From the NCBI GenBank assembly GCA_902364065.1, contig CABJCJ010000006.1, forward strand, positions 1 through 64,000: 64,000 bases of DNA, written 5' to 3'. The notes under the pieces were generated by a model. That model worked only from the letters and a program-made list of their open reading frames with translations. It was not told where the DNA came from and made no database searches. How positions within the stretch are numbered: the first letter of the stretch is position 1; every line of letters starts with the position of its first letter. Below are positions 33,913-44,200 of this stretch, one piece after another. The translations under genes were made by a program, and so were the position numbers. Origin of the DNA: Veillonellaceae bacterium SB90 (GTDB lineage Bacteria > Bacillota > Negativicutes > Selenomonadales > Selenomonadaceae).

Positions 33913-35193
33913 TTGTTAGATATCAAATTTGTCCGCGAACATCTCGATGAGGTTCGCCAGATGCTCAAGAATCGTTGCAATCCCCTGAACCTTGATGACT
34001 TTGAGGGCCTTGACAAGAAGCGCCGGGAGCTCCTGCAGGAATCGGAAGCTCTGAAGGGGCAGCGCAATGCGGTATCGAAAGAAATCAGCGTCATGAAGAA
34101 GAATAAGGAAGATGCTGAGGACAAGATCCGCGAAATGCGCGCCGTCGGCGAGAAGATTTCGGCGCTCGACAAGGAGCTCAAGAGCGTGGAGGCGCAGCTG
34201 CGCGACATCATGCTTCACATCCCGAACATGCCGCGCGAGGATGTGCCGATCGGCAAGGATGATACGGAAAATCCGGAAGTGCGCAAATGGGGCGAGCCGA
34301 CGAAGTTCGATTTCGAGCCGAAGGCACATTGGGATCTCGGCACGGAGCTCGACATCCTCGACGCTGACCGCGCCGCCAAGGTCACGGGCGCGCGCTTCAC
34401 GTTCTACAAGGGCCTCGGCGCCCGCCTCGAGCGCGCCTGCATCAACTTCATGATGGATCTCCATGCCAATAAGCACGGCTATACGGAGATGCTCGCACCG
34501 TACATCGCCAACAAGGACAGCATGACGGGCACGGGCCAGCTGCCGAAGTTTGCTGATGACATGTTCAAGCTCGAAGGCCTTGACTATTACCTCGTGCCGA
34601 CGGCTGAGGTACCGACGACGAATTATCATCGCGACGAGATCCTCGACGGCAATAAGCTGCCGGAGTACTACAGCTGCTACACGGCCTGCTTCCGCGCGGA
34701 GGCGGGCAGCGCCGGCCGTGATACGCGCGGTCTTATACGCCAGCATCAGTTCAACAAGGTCGAGCTTATCAAATTCGTCAAGCCGGAAACGAGCTGGCAT
34801 GAACTCGATACGATGGTCGATGCGGCAGAAGATGTCCTGCGCCTCCTGGAGCTGCCGTACCACGTGGTCAAGCTCTGCACGGGCGATATGAGCTTCACGT
34901 CGGCGACGACGTATGACCTTGAGGTCTGGTTCCCGGCGCAGAACAAGTACCGTGAAATTTCCTCGTGTTCGAACTGCACGGATTATCAGGCACGCCGCGC
35001 CAACATCAAGTTCCGCCGCGATGCCAAGAGCAAGCCGGAATTCGTCCATACGCTCAATGGCTCGGGCCTGGCCGTTGGCCGCACGGTGGCTGCCATCCTG
35101 GAGAATTATCAGCAGGAGGACGGCTCCGTCGTTGTACCGAAGGTCCTTGTACCGTACATGGGCGGTGTAGAAGTCATCAGAAAGCCGGAATAA
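33913..35193 (+). CDS. serS: Seryl-tRNA synthetase
   Basis: A 426-residue class II synthetase that charges tRNA-Ser. The N-terminal long coiled-coil arm (about 25-105) is followed by the catalytic domain with motif 2 ([22 protein letters not shown]) and motif 3 ([18 protein letters not shown]). TTG 33913 is taken as start because it gives the family N-terminus MLDIKFVRE and GGAG lies ten bases upstream; earlier GTG codons at 33853 and 33904 are in frame but poorly placed. Single gene with its own promoter and terminator. Confidence 0.95.
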   Translation: MLDIKFVREHLDEVRQMLKNRCNPLNLDDFEGLDKKRRELLQESEALKGQRNAVSKEISVMKKNKEDAEDKIREMRAVGEKISALDKELKSVEAQLRDIMLHIPNMPREDVPIGKDDTENPEVRKWGEPTKFDFEPKAHWDLGTELDILDADRAAKVTGARFTFYKGLGARLERACINFMMDLHANKHGYTEMLAPYIANKDSMTGTGQLPKFADDMFKLEGLDYYLVPTAEVPTTNYHRDEILDGNKLPEYYSCYTACFRAEAGSAGRDTRGLIRQHQFNKVELIKFVKPETSWHELDTMVDAAEDVLRLLELPYHVVKLCTGDMSFTSATTYDLEVWFPAQNKYREISSCSNCTDYQARRANIKFRRDAKSKPEFVHTLNGSGLAVGRTVAAILENYQQEDGSVVVPKVLVPYMGGVEVIRKPE

Positions 35194-35201
35194 TGGTATA
35201 G

Positions 35202-35237
35202 AAAAGCCTCCCAGCGTTTGCGGGGAGGCTTTTTTTA
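35202..35237 (+). terminator. Intrinsic terminator after serS
   Basis: AAAAGCCTCCC pairs with GGGGAGGCTTTT around a nine-base loop, followed by T residues. Confidence 0.92.
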
Positions 35238-35249
35238 AGGGGGATTTCC

Positions 35250-35804
35250 ATGAAGATTGTAGTTGGCATCACCGGGGCAAGCGGCAGCATCTATGCGCTG
35301 CGCCTCATTGACGTGCTCCGGGAAGCGGGGCATGAGATCCATGCTGTTGTGACGGACAGCGGCTGGCAGGTCCTGGACTATGAATGCCAGGTGAGCCGTG
35401 ACGCGTTCAGCAGGCGGGTTGACGTGCTTTACGACAATCACGATGTCGGTGCCGCGATTGCCAGCGGCTCGTTCCGCATGCAGGCCATGGTCGTCCTGCC
35501 TTGCTCCATGCACACGGCAGGCTGTGTGGCTCATGGCATTACGGACAACCTGCTGACCCGGGCGGCCGACGTCGCGCTCAAGGAAGGACGTCCGCTCCTG
35601 CTCGTGCCGCGCGAAACACCGATGCATGCCATTCATCTCGAGAATCTCCTGAAGCTTGCGCAGGCCGGCGCGCGCATCATCCCAGCCTGTCCGGGCTTCT
35701 ACCATCGCCCGCAGAGCATCGGGGAACTCGTCGACATGCTCGTCGGCAAGATATGCGACCAGCTGGGGGTAGAGACAGACCTCTTTGCGCGCTGGCAGGG
35801 CTGA
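35250..35804 (+). CDS. ubiX: UbiX-family flavin prenyltransferase
   Basis: A 184-residue flavoprotein of the UbiX/Pad1 family, which joins dimethylallyl phosphate to FMN to make the prenylated-FMN cofactor used by UbiD-type decarboxylases. The N-terminus VVGITGASGSIYALRLID, the middle PCSMHTAG segment, and VPRETPMHAIHLENLLKLA are characteristic. No ubiD partner is within this window. GGGGGA precedes the ATG. The gene ends 12 bp before the convergent rnhA stop without an obvious terminator. Confidence 0.94.
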   Translation: MKIVVGITGASGSIYALRLIDVLREAGHEIHAVVTDSGWQVLDYECQVSRDAFSRRVDVLYDNHDVGAAIASGSFRMQAMVVLPCSMHTAGCVAHGITDNLLTRAADVALKEGRPLLLVPRETPMHAIHLENLLKLAQAGARIIPACPGFYHRPQSIGELVDMLVGKICDQLGVETDLFARWQG

Positions 35805-35816
35805 TGACGGCAGATT

Positions 35817-36527
35817 TCAGCGCGCGAAGCGCATTGCTTCGCGCTTGGCAAGCTGGTCGCAGCGCTCGTTGAGTTCGACGCCGACATGCCCCTTGACCCA
35901 GTGGAAGGTCACATCGTGGCTGGCGTAGAGTGCGTCGAGCTGTTTCCAGAGATCCTGGTTGAGGACGGGCTGCCCATCGGCCTTCTTCCAGCCGCGTTTT
36001 TTCCAGGCTGTGAGCCAATGGCGCGTAAACCCGTTCTTGAGGTATTGGCTGTCCGTGTAGAGGGCGATTTTTGCGGACTTCTGAGGGAAGGTGAGAGCGG
36101 CGATGGCTGCCGAAAGTTCCATGCGGTTGTTGGTCGTGCGTGGATCTCCGCCAGCGAGTTCCGTTATCTTCCCGGTGTGCACGTCGCGGATGACAGCGGC
36201 CCAGCCGCCGGGACCGTCCGGGTTGCGCAGGCAGGAGCCATCCGTATAGATGACGAAGTCCTGCTCGCTGTCCGGCCGCCCGCCTGCTTTGCTGGCTGAC
36301 GACGGAACATCCGTGCTCCACCTCTTTCTGGCGGCCGTCCCTGCCGAGGCTGCCGGCGCGCGGCGCGGGGCATCGCTGCCGTTCAGCCATCGCAGCGCTT
36401 CAGCGAGGTCTGTAAAGCTCTTGTAGCGGGCGGCGGGGAAGCCGTCCACCTGCTTTTTGCAATCGGCCCAGCTGTTGAAGACACCGGTCGTGCGGCCCAC
36501 GCGCACGGCGTATACTTTTTTGGTCAT
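35817..36527 (-). CDS. rnhA: Ribonuclease H with N-terminal viroplasmin/RNase H1 binding domain
   Basis: A 236-residue type I RNase H that cuts the RNA strand of RNA-DNA hybrids. An N-terminal hybrid-binding domain (residues 3-48: KVYAVRVGRTTGVF...SWADC) is joined by an Ala/Ser-rich linker (50-90) to the catalytic domain with Asp96 (YTDGS), Glu137 (MELSA), Asp159 (YTDSQ), His213 (KGHVG) and Asp224. This layout is that of eukaryotic-type RNase H1 and many Firmicute enzymes. GGAG precedes the start. Divergent from mlaE. Confidence 0.95.
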   Translation of the reverse strand: MTKKVYAVRVGRTTGVFNSWADCKKQVDGFPAARYKSFTDLAEALRWLNGSDAPRRAPAASAGTAARKRWSTDVPSSASKAGGRPDSEQDFVIYTDGSCLRNPDGPGGWAAVIRDVHTGKITELAGGDPRTTNNRMELSAAIAALTFPQKSAKIALYTDSQYLKNGFTRHWLTAWKKRGWKKADGQPVLNQDLWKQLDALYASHDVTFHWVKGHVGVELNERCDQLAKREAMRFAR

Positions 36528-36606
36528 ATGATTCTCCTTTTACCGTGTTTTCTACTATTATAAGGCTTTCCGGCATGGAAAAGAAGTTGAAATTTCCGTC
36601 TAAAAA

Positions 36607-36657
36607 TAGTAAACTTATCTTTACTAATTGTTTTTTGCTTGTTAAAATCATGATTAT
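36607..36657. promoter_or_regulatory. Inverted repeat and promoter in the rnhA-mlaE gap
   Basis: TAGTAAA (36607-36613) and TTTACTA (36620-36626) form an inverted repeat with a six-base spacer. A weak plus-strand promoter follows (TTGTTT at 36628-36633, GATTAT at 36652-36657, 18-bp spacer) ahead of mlaE. The palindrome could be an operator for either gene. Confidence 0.4.
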
Positions 36658-36684
36658 GGGAGAGAAGAGAAAAGGGGGCAGGAG

Positions 36685-37455
36685 ATGCTGCTGAAGATAC
36701 TGGAGGCAATCGGCTCATTTGTTCTTCGCAGGCTTGGGGAAATCGGCACGATTGTCATGCTTTACGGCGAGACGATGCGGGCGCTGCGCCACAAGCCGCG
36801 CATGCGCCATATCCTGAACCAGATGTCGCATCTGGGCGTGGATTCCCTGCTGATCGTGAGCCTCACGCTGCTCTTTACGGGTGTCGTCTTTACGCTGCAG
36901 ACGGCCGATGTCCTCATTCGCTTTGGCGCACAGGGGACGGTGGGCGGCATCATATCCATCGCCATCGGCCGCGAGCTCGGCCCGGTCCTCGTGGCTGTCG
37001 TCTGCGCCGGCCGTGTGGGAGCCGCCATCACGGCGGAAATCTCGACGATGAAGGTCACGGAACAGATTGATGCGCTGCGTGTCATGGCCGTGAGCCCCAT
37101 CGATTATCTGCTCGTGCCGCGCATGCTGGCCTGCATGATTGTCGTGCCGCTCCTGACCGTCTTTGGCGATGTCATCGGCGTGTTCGGCGGCTGGCTCATT
37201 GCCGTCTACTATGAGGGCATCAGCTCGTATGCCTACATGAATTCCATCCATGTTTTCGTGGAATTGTTCGATCTGACAGGCGGCGTCATCAAAGCGGTGT
37301 TCTTCGGCAATGTCATTGCCGTGCTGGGCTGCTACTATGGCCTGCACTGCCCGGATGGGGCAGAAGGTGTGGGCCGGGCGACGACGAAGACGGTCGTCTC
37401 CTCGATCATCGTCATCTTCATCCTCAATGCCGTGCTGACATTCTTCCTGTATTGA
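36685..37455 (+). CDS. mlaE: MlaE-family lipid ABC transporter permease
   Basis: A 256-residue inner-membrane permease of the MlaE family with five to six hydrophobic helices and the typical GRELGPVLVAVVCAGRVGAAI segment and EQIDALRVMAVSPIDYLLVPR coupling loop. With MlaF and MlaD it forms the complex that moves phospholipids between inner and outer membranes. AGGAG precedes the ATG. First gene of a run mlaE-mlaF-mlaD-tolC-tamB, the order described for Veillonella and relatives; no mlaA, mlaB or mlaC genes are seen beside it. Confidence 0.95.
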   Translation: MLLKILEAIGSFVLRRLGEIGTIVMLYGETMRALRHKPRMRHILNQMSHLGVDSLLIVSLTLLFTGVVFTLQTADVLIRFGAQGTVGGIISIAIGRELGPVLVAVVCAGRVGAAITAEISTMKVTEQIDALRVMAVSPIDYLLVPRMLACMIVVPLLTVFGDVIGVFGGWLIAVYYEGISSYAYMNSIHVFVELFDLTGGVIKAVFFGNVIAVLGCYYGLHCPDGAEGVGRATTKTVVSSIIVIFILNAVLTFFLY

Positions 37456-37468
37456 TCGGGGGCAGCTT

Positions 37469-38203
37469 ATGATTGAACTCGTTGACGTATGCAAGCGTTT
37501 TGATGACAAAGACGCTCTGAAGCATATCAATCTGACCATCGAGCACGGGGAGACGCTGGCCATCATCGGCGGCTCCGGCTCCGGCAAGAGCACGCTGCTG
37601 CGGCTGCTCATCGGCCTCATCAAGCCGACGAGCGGCAAGATCCTCGTCAATGGCGTGGATATCGTGCCGATGGATGAGGAGGAACTCAACAAGGTCCGCC
37701 TTCATATGGGCATGGTCTTCCAGTATTCGGCTCTGTTCGATTCGATGACCGTCGGGGAAAACGTCGCCTTCGGCCTGCGCGAGCACACGAAGCTCAGCGA
37801 CGCGGACATCCAGGCCATTGTGAAGGACAAGCTCCATCTCGTCGGCCTGGACGGTGTCGAGGACATGATGCCGAATGAGCTTTCAGGCGGCATGAAGAAA
37901 CGCGTGGGACTGGCCCGCGCCATAGCGGTTGAGCCATCCGTCATCTTTTACGATGAGCCGAGCTCCGGCCTTGACCCGCTCATGACCGAAAAGATCGATG
38001 AACTTATCGTGAACACGCAGCAGGCGCTCTCGGTCACGAGTGTCGTGGTCACGCACGACATGGCCAGTGCCTGCCGCATATCGGACCGCATTGCCATGAT
38101 TTATGAAGGAGAGCTGGTCGCCGTTGACACGGTTGAGCGGTTCAAGAAGATACAGGATGCACGGGTGCAGGCGTTCTTCCATACGCTGCGCACCGTCAAG
38201 TGA
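37469..38203 (+). CDS. mlaF: MlaF-family lipid ABC transporter ATPase
   Basis: A 244-residue ATPase with Walker A GGSGSGKS (34-41), signature LSGGMKKRVGLARA, Walker B VIFYDEPSSGLDP and the H-loop (VVTHDM). It powers the MlaE/MlaD lipid transporter. It starts 13 bp behind mlaE, and the MCE gene follows 20 bp later, so one transcript is clear. AGGXXXG-poor but purine-rich sequence (GGGGGCAG) precedes the ATG. Confidence 0.96.
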   Translation: MIELVDVCKRFDDKDALKHINLTIEHGETLAIIGGSGSGKSTLLRLLIGLIKPTSGKILVNGVDIVPMDEEELNKVRLHMGMVFQYSALFDSMTVGENVAFGLREHTKLSDADIQAIVKDKLHLVGLDGVEDMMPNELSGGMKKRVGLARAIAVEPSVIFYDEPSSGLDPLMTEKIDELIVNTQQALSVTSVVVTHDMASACRISDRIAMIYEGELVAVDTVERFKKIQDARVQAFFHTLRTVK

Positions 38204-38223
38204 GTAAAGGGGGATAAGAGTTC

Positions 38224-39510
38224 ATGACGACAGAGGCAAAGGTCGGTGCATTTACGGTGATTGGCATCCTGCTCTTTGCAGCGGTGGCAGCGCTCTTGAG
38301 CGGTGTTTCCTTCTCGGGAGAGAAGGGCTACACGCTTTATGCCGGCTTCAAGCAGGTCATCGGCGTGGAGCCGCAGTCCGTTGTACGGCTCTCTGGCGTG
38401 CCCGTGGGCAAGGTCAAGAGCATCCGCAATGAAGGCGGCGGCGTTACCGTCACGATGGAAATCCAGGGCAATGCCAAGATCCCGAAGGGCTCTCAGGTAA
38501 CCGTCGGTTCCTCGGGCGTCATGGGCGATAAATTCGTCAACATCCTGCCCGCCAAAGACCAGGGAATCTACCTCGGCGACGGCGATTACCTGATCGGCCA
38601 GGAGGAAGAGGGACTGGATTCCCTGATGGAGAAGGCCGGCGGCGTCCTTGACCAGGTGCAGGCTTTGCTCGATTCGATGAATCAGGTCATGGGCAATCCG
38701 GACTTCCAGCAGAATTTCCTGCAGATGGCCGTGAACATCCGTGAGATGACGGCGCATCTCGATGGCCTCGTGGCCGCCATGGAGCAGACCATGGTGAATA
38801 ATCAGGGCAATATCGGCCAGATGCTGACGAACCTCAATATGGCGACGGCCAGCATGGACCGCACGATGCGTCAGGTCGAAGCCATGATGACCAATCTGGC
38901 TTCTGTCGGGGCAGATCCGCAGACAGCTGAGAATCTGCGGCTGACGCTCACGAACATCAAGGACGCCAGTGACCGCATCGCGCACATTGCGGAAAATCTC
39001 GATTCGGTGGCTGGTGACCCGCAGACGGCGGAGGATCTCAAGGCCACGGTCCAAAATGCGCGAAAGATGTCCGATAAGGCAGGAGATATGATGGGCAAAC
39101 TCGAAAACATCAAGGTAAAGCCTGCTGCGGATGTCCTTTACAGCGGCGCAAAGGATGACTGGCAGACGAACTTCAATGTGGAAATTGGCCCGGAGACAGG
39201 GAATTACCTGAGTCTCGGGGTAGATGATATCGGGGAAGGCAATCACGGGAACCTGCAGGTTGGCCGCAGGAGCGAGCATTTCGGCGTGCGCGGCGGCGTC
39301 ATCAACGGTGATCCCGGGGTGGGGGTCGACGCCTATATGGGCAAGCGCTTCCAATTCTCGGCGGACACCTATGATTTCAACGACCCTTCCCTGAGACTCA
39401 GAGCTCAGTACGAGCTCAATGATGCAGGAACCTGGCTCATGGGCCAGTGGAATGATGTCAACGACAGCGACAAACGGGCGGCTTATCTGGGGATTCGCCA
39501 GACGTTTTGA
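38224..39510 (+). CDS. mlaD: MlaD-family MCE protein with C-terminal outer-membrane barrel-like domain
   Basis: A 428-residue MCE protein anchored by one N-terminal helix (about 9-29). The MCE domain (about 38-115; FKQVIGVEPQSVVRLSGVPVGKVKSI) is followed by a long Met/Asn/Gln-rich helical region (130-300) with repeated ADPQTAE(N/D)L units. The last 115 residues alternate polar and aromatic residues (FGVRGGVINGDPGVGVDAYM) and end in Gln-Thr-Phe, as outer-membrane barrels do. E. coli MlaD is about 183 residues and lacks both extensions. In Veillonella parvula, MlaD with a fused barrel has been described as a trans-envelope bridge; this protein looks the same. Barrel assignment is by inspection. 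Confidence 0.9.
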   Translation: MTTEAKVGAFTVIGILLFAAVAALLSGVSFSGEKGYTLYAGFKQVIGVEPQSVVRLSGVPVGKVKSIRNEGGGVTVTMEIQGNAKIPKGSQVTVGSSGVMGDKFVNILPAKDQGIYLGDGDYLIGQEEEGLDSLMEKAGGVLDQVQALLDSMNQVMGNPDFQQNFLQMAVNIREMTAHLDGLVAAMEQTMVNNQGNIGQMLTNLNMATASMDRTMRQVEAMMTNLASVGADPQTAENLRLTLTNIKDASDRIAHIAENLDSVAGDPQTAEDLKATVQNARKMSDKAGDMMGKLENIKVKPAADVLYSGAKDDWQTNFNVEIGPETGNYLSLGVDDIGEGNHGNLQVGRRSEHFGVRGGVINGDPGVGVDAYMGKRFQFSADTYDFNDPSLRLRAQYELNDAGTWLMGQWNDVNDSDKRAAYLGIRQTF

Positions 39511-39588
39511 TGGATACGATTGTTCGATTGCATCTTCAAATGAAGCTTTAAGAAAGAGATGTTACATTTCTTTGAGGAGGAATTGACC

Positions 39589-41184
39589 TTGAACAAAAAA
39601 AACTGCTTCTATAAAAAACTGACGACTCTCATCACGACCGGCCTCATGACCATGATGGCCATGGGTACGGTCATGGCCGCTGATACGGTGCAGCTCGACC
39701 TGCACGACAGCGTGCAGATGGCACTGGAGAACAACCGCACAATCCGCCAGGCGCTGACGGATGTCGATACGGCAAAGTGGAGCCTTTCGTCGGCTCGCCG
39801 CACGATGGGCCCGACGCTGACGTGGACGACATCGGCAAACCGCATCGGTGGTGATTCTCTGGATAGTGCACATACTGCACATGCAGCTGGCTTGGGCCCT
39901 GCCTATGATTATGCATGGAATAACACGGCACAAGTGGGAATGCCGCTTTACAATGCAGCGGTCAGAGGACAGATCAATCAGGCCCGCTACGGCCTCAACG
40001 CGGCAGACCTGACGCTCGAGGAAACGAAACAGGCCATCCGCCTGCAGGCAACGTCAGATTACTATCAGATCCTGCAGTGCCGCAATCTCATCGATGTCCA
40101 GCAGGATGCCGTGATGACGCTCCAGGAACACCTCGACAATGTCAACGCGCAGTACCGTGTGGGCACCGTGGCGAAATCCGATGTGCTGGCCTCGCAGGTG
40201 CAGCTGGCCAATGCCCAGCAGTCGCTCGTGACGGCGCAGAACAATTACGACATTGCCGTCTCGACGCTCAACAACGTCATCGGCCTGCCAACGGATACGG
40301 TGCTCGATATCCGCGATCAGCTCAAGTACACGAAGTACGATCTGAGCCAGGATGACTGCACGGCCTATGCCCTGCAGAACCGCGCAGACGGCGCGGCAGC
40401 GCGCTATGCGGTAAAGAGGGCAGAGGCTGCTGTGCAGACGGCCAAGGCCGGATACCAGCCAACTGTCAACGCAGCTGTCAGCAAAGCCATTGGTGGTGAG
40501 AAGCCATTTGACAATGATCACACGAGCAGCGACAGCTGGTCGGCCGGAGTCAATGCCTCGTGGGATATCTTTGATAATGGTATAACTCAGGCCAGCGTCA
40601 ATTCGGCCAATATGGCCCTGCTGAAGGCACAGGAGGCCTCGGCCCAGACGGATGACCAGATCCGCCTCGATGTGCGCACGGCTTACCTGGGGCTGCAGGC
40701 TGCAGAGAAGAACATTCAGACGACGTCCGTCGCTGTCACGCAGGCAGAGGAAGATTACAAGATTGCGCAGGTCCGCTACAGCGCCGGTGTCGGCACGAAC
40801 CTCGACGTCATGGATGCCGAGGAAAAACTCACGACGGCCCGCACGAATTACTACACGGCCCTCTATAACTACAACACGAGCAAGGCATCCCTTGACAAGG
40901 CCATGGGCATCCCGGTTGACCTCGATGTCGTGAAGTACACGGCAGCCGAGGAGACGGGCAAGGCGGCTCTGCAGGCACGCAAGGATGCTGCGCTGAATGA
41001 GAACGCCGTCTTTGAGATGGCTCAGCTTGAGCAGCAGACGAAACAGGCAGCAGAAGAAGCGAAGCAGGCAGAACAGGCACAGGCAGCAGCACCGGATACG
41101 ACGGTACAGCAGGCTGTTGACAATGCCGGCAGTTCGGCAGAGCCGGTTTCCAGCGAAACGGTCGCTGCAGATATGGCCAAGTGA
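39589..41184 (+). CDS. tolC: TolC-family outer membrane efflux protein
   Basis: A 531-residue TolC homologue with a signal peptide (ending near MAMGTVMAA) and the two internally repeated halves of the outer-membrane factor fold, seen in repeated ALxxNxxI...A..DY..IL and NLDVMDAEEKLTTARTNYYTALYNYNTSKASL. A Gln/Ala-rich C-terminal tail of about 80 residues is added. TTG 39589 is the start: GAGGAGG lies eight bases before it, and the frame from 39559 has no such site. It probably pairs with export systems elsewhere; between mlaD and tamB it belongs to the conserved envelope cluster. Confidence 0.92.
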   Translation: MNKKNCFYKKLTTLITTGLMTMMAMGTVMAADTVQLDLHDSVQMALENNRTIRQALTDVDTAKWSLSSARRTMGPTLTWTTSANRIGGDSLDSAHTAHAAGLGPAYDYAWNNTAQVGMPLYNAAVRGQINQARYGLNAADLTLEETKQAIRLQATSDYYQILQCRNLIDVQQDAVMTLQEHLDNVNAQYRVGTVAKSDVLASQVQLANAQQSLVTAQNNYDIAVSTLNNVIGLPTDTVLDIRDQLKYTKYDLSQDDCTAYALQNRADGAAARYAVKRAEAAVQTAKAGYQPTVNAAVSKAIGGEKPFDNDHTSSDSWSAGVNASWDIFDNGITQASVNSANMALLKAQEASAQTDDQIRLDVRTAYLGLQAAEKNIQTTSVAVTQAEEDYKIAQVRYSAGVGTNLDVMDAEEKLTTARTNYYTALYNYNTSKASLDKAMGIPVDLDVVKYTAAEETGKAALQARKDAALNENAVFEMAQLEQQTKQAAEEAKQAEQAQAAAPDTTVQQAVDNAGSSAEPVSSETVAADMAK

Positions 41185-41233
41185 TCGCTTCGTTTCATCG
41201 CGGAACGATTGACCATATTAAGGAGCAGCTATC

Positions 41234-44200
41234 ATGAAACGGAAAACCATCGGGATAGGTATCGGTGCACTCCTGGGTGTACTGATGCTGGTACTGGGCG
41301 GGATTTATTATTACGTGCAGACGGATGCCTTCATGCAGAAGGTGGAGCAGACGGCCTCGTCTGCTGCCAGCGATTCCCTGGGCGTCCCTGTAGAAATCGG
41401 TTCCGTGACCGTTGTCTCCAACCATGAAATTGAAATACAGGACCTGGCTATTTACGATAAACAGGCGGAATGCATCGCGCGGGCGGATAAAGCCCGCGTG
41501 GACTTCCGTCTGTTTTCTGCGTTTCAGGACCCTTCACATGCGGTGAAAGAAGTCACGCTTTCCGGTGTTCAGGGCAATCTGCGGCAGCGTGAGGACGGTA
41601 CGTGGAATGTCGAGGACATCCAGACGAAATCCTCGACCAGCGGCTCGTTCTATGGCCTGGTACGCCTTGAGGACAGTGAGGTAACGGCTTCGATGCAGGG
41701 GAAGACGGCAACGGTCAGCCAACTTTCCGGTACACTGGATTTTTCGGCATATCCGGTCCTGCAGTTCCAGGTGAATGGCGAAAGTTTTGGTGCGCCTGTA
41801 AAGGCATCGGGGTCATACCGCAAGGAGAATCAGATTCTGCAGGCGGAGACGGAAGGCTTGGATATCGCTCAGGTCCTGCCGCTGCTGCCGGATGGCCTGC
41901 TGCCATCGGAACTCTCCATCGAGGGAGGCACCATCGTCAAGGCGAAGATCTCGGGGCAGAAGATGGGCAGCCAGCTTTCCTTCACGGGTCAGGCCGAGTA
42001 CAAGGACGTTGCCGTGCGCGTGAAGGATACGGAGGTTGAAGATATTCACGGCTTTACGAGCTTCAACGATACGGAGGTGCTGGTGCTGGCGGATGCCCGG
42101 GCGAACGGGCAGAGTGCGCGCGTTCACGGCAGCGTGCGCCTCGATACGGATTCCCCGTATCTTGACCTCACGGTTTCTTCGGATGGCTTTGACCCTGCAC
42201 AGGTGCTCCGCAACATCCCGTATGAGGGCGCGGCTGCTTTTACGGCACATGTGACAGGTACGGCCAAGAATCCTGTCGTCGACGGCGATTTCAAGGTCGC
42301 ACAGGGCAAAGTTCAGGATATCCCGTTCCAGAATGCTGCGGCGCATATCCGTTACGAGGATAGCCGGATCTATGTGCGGAATCTCTTTGCCGCCGCGTTT
42401 GGCGGTACAATCCAGGGTGAAATGGAATTGTCCGCGGATGATCTTTCGTATACGGCGCATCTGCAGGCCAGCAATGCCGATGTGCAGCAGGCCGCCGCTT
42501 ATGTGCCGCAGCTGTCAGACCTGCAGGGGCGCGTTTCTTTCGATATCGGCGCGGCCGGTGTGGGGACGGATGGCTCGTCTCTCCAGGTCTATGGCAGTGC
42601 TTCGCTGCAGGCGGGGGCGTACAAGGCCCTGCCAATTGAAAATCTCAACGCGTCGTTCTATGTGCAGGGGCAGGATGTGACGATTGATTATGCCAGCCTG
42701 AACCTGCCAAACCGTACAACGCTTGGCATCGAGGGCACGGTCATGGGCGGCGAGCGCCTGGATCTGGCCTTCTACGGCGGGCATGTCGATCTCTCGCTCG
42801 CGAGCAAACTGGAACCACAGCTTGATTTGTCCGGTCTCGGCGATTTCGAAGGCACCGTTCATGGCAACATGACGGACCCGCAGGTGGATCTCAAGTTCAC
42901 GGCGACGCACGGGACGCTCTTCAAGCAGCCTTACGATGACCTGCGCTTTGAAGCGGCGGGCAGCCTGGATGGCGTGGCCATCAAGGATTTCTCGCTGGTC
43001 AAGGATGGCAAACAGACCTGGTATGTCGACGGTACCGTCGGCCTGGCGGGCGAACGCCGCATTGATCTGCGCGTCGATACGGTCGGCGCTCGCATGGAAG
43101 ACATTGCTGCGCTGGCCTTCCCGGACCAGCCCATCACGGGTAATGTCGACAACACCATTCATTTCACGGGAACGCTCGATCATCCCAATGCCGTCGGTTA
43201 CATCCATTTTTACCGCGGCAGCTACAATGGCGTCCTGCTCTCTGGTATGGACGGCGATTACTTCATGAAGGACGGCTATACGCGGCTGCAGGACTTCCAT
43301 ATTTTCTCCCCGATGGTCGATATGGACCTCAACGGCACCGTTGACCGCGAGATGAATCTCGAACTCGATGCGAGTGTCCATGAAATCGACATGGAACGCT
43401 TTGCGCACAAGTTTCCGTATCCGGTCAGCGGCAAAGGGACGTTCTCGGGCAAGATTCGCGGCAATCTTTCCGCGCCGGAATTCTACGGCATGCTCGATGC
43501 GCCTTCCATCACGCTCAATGGGCAGGAGCTCAAGAGCGTACATGGCATGATGCGTTACCGCGACAGCGTCCTGAGCGTCGATCAGTTCGGCTTTCAGCAG
43601 AACGAGGGCCAGTATGCGCTGGTCATGTCCGTTGATATGGCTTCGCATGACGCCAGCGGCCATGTCAAGGTGGAAAATGGCGATATCAACGCCATTTCGG
43701 CCGTGCTGAATCTCAAGAATGATATCGTGACGGGGCGCTTGACAAGCGATATTGATGTTGGCGGCACGTATGACAATCCCAGCCTTACCGTGGTTGGCAC
43801 GATGCCGGAGGGACAGGTGGCCGGCTACGATATCCACGATGTGGCGCTCAACCTGCATCTGCTGGACTCGGTCATCTACATCGACGAGCTCTCGGGCAGT
43901 CAGGGCACGGAAGGAAGCTTCTCGGCCGACGGCTCCGTGACGATCGGCGGGCCCATTGCGGCTACCTTTACGGCACGCAATCTGGCGCTCGGCATGTTCA
44001 CGAAGTCGGCTGGGCTGCAGCGCGATGTGCACGGCACAGCCGATATCGATGCCTCCTTTGGCGGCACGACGGGCAATCCGTCGGCCGATGTCACGATTGT
44101 CGGCCGCAACGGCGGCTTTGAAGGCTCGGTCTTCGATTCGCTCTCCGGCGTGTTCCACCTGAAGAATGGCCTGGTCAATGTCGAGAATGCCAGTGTCAAG

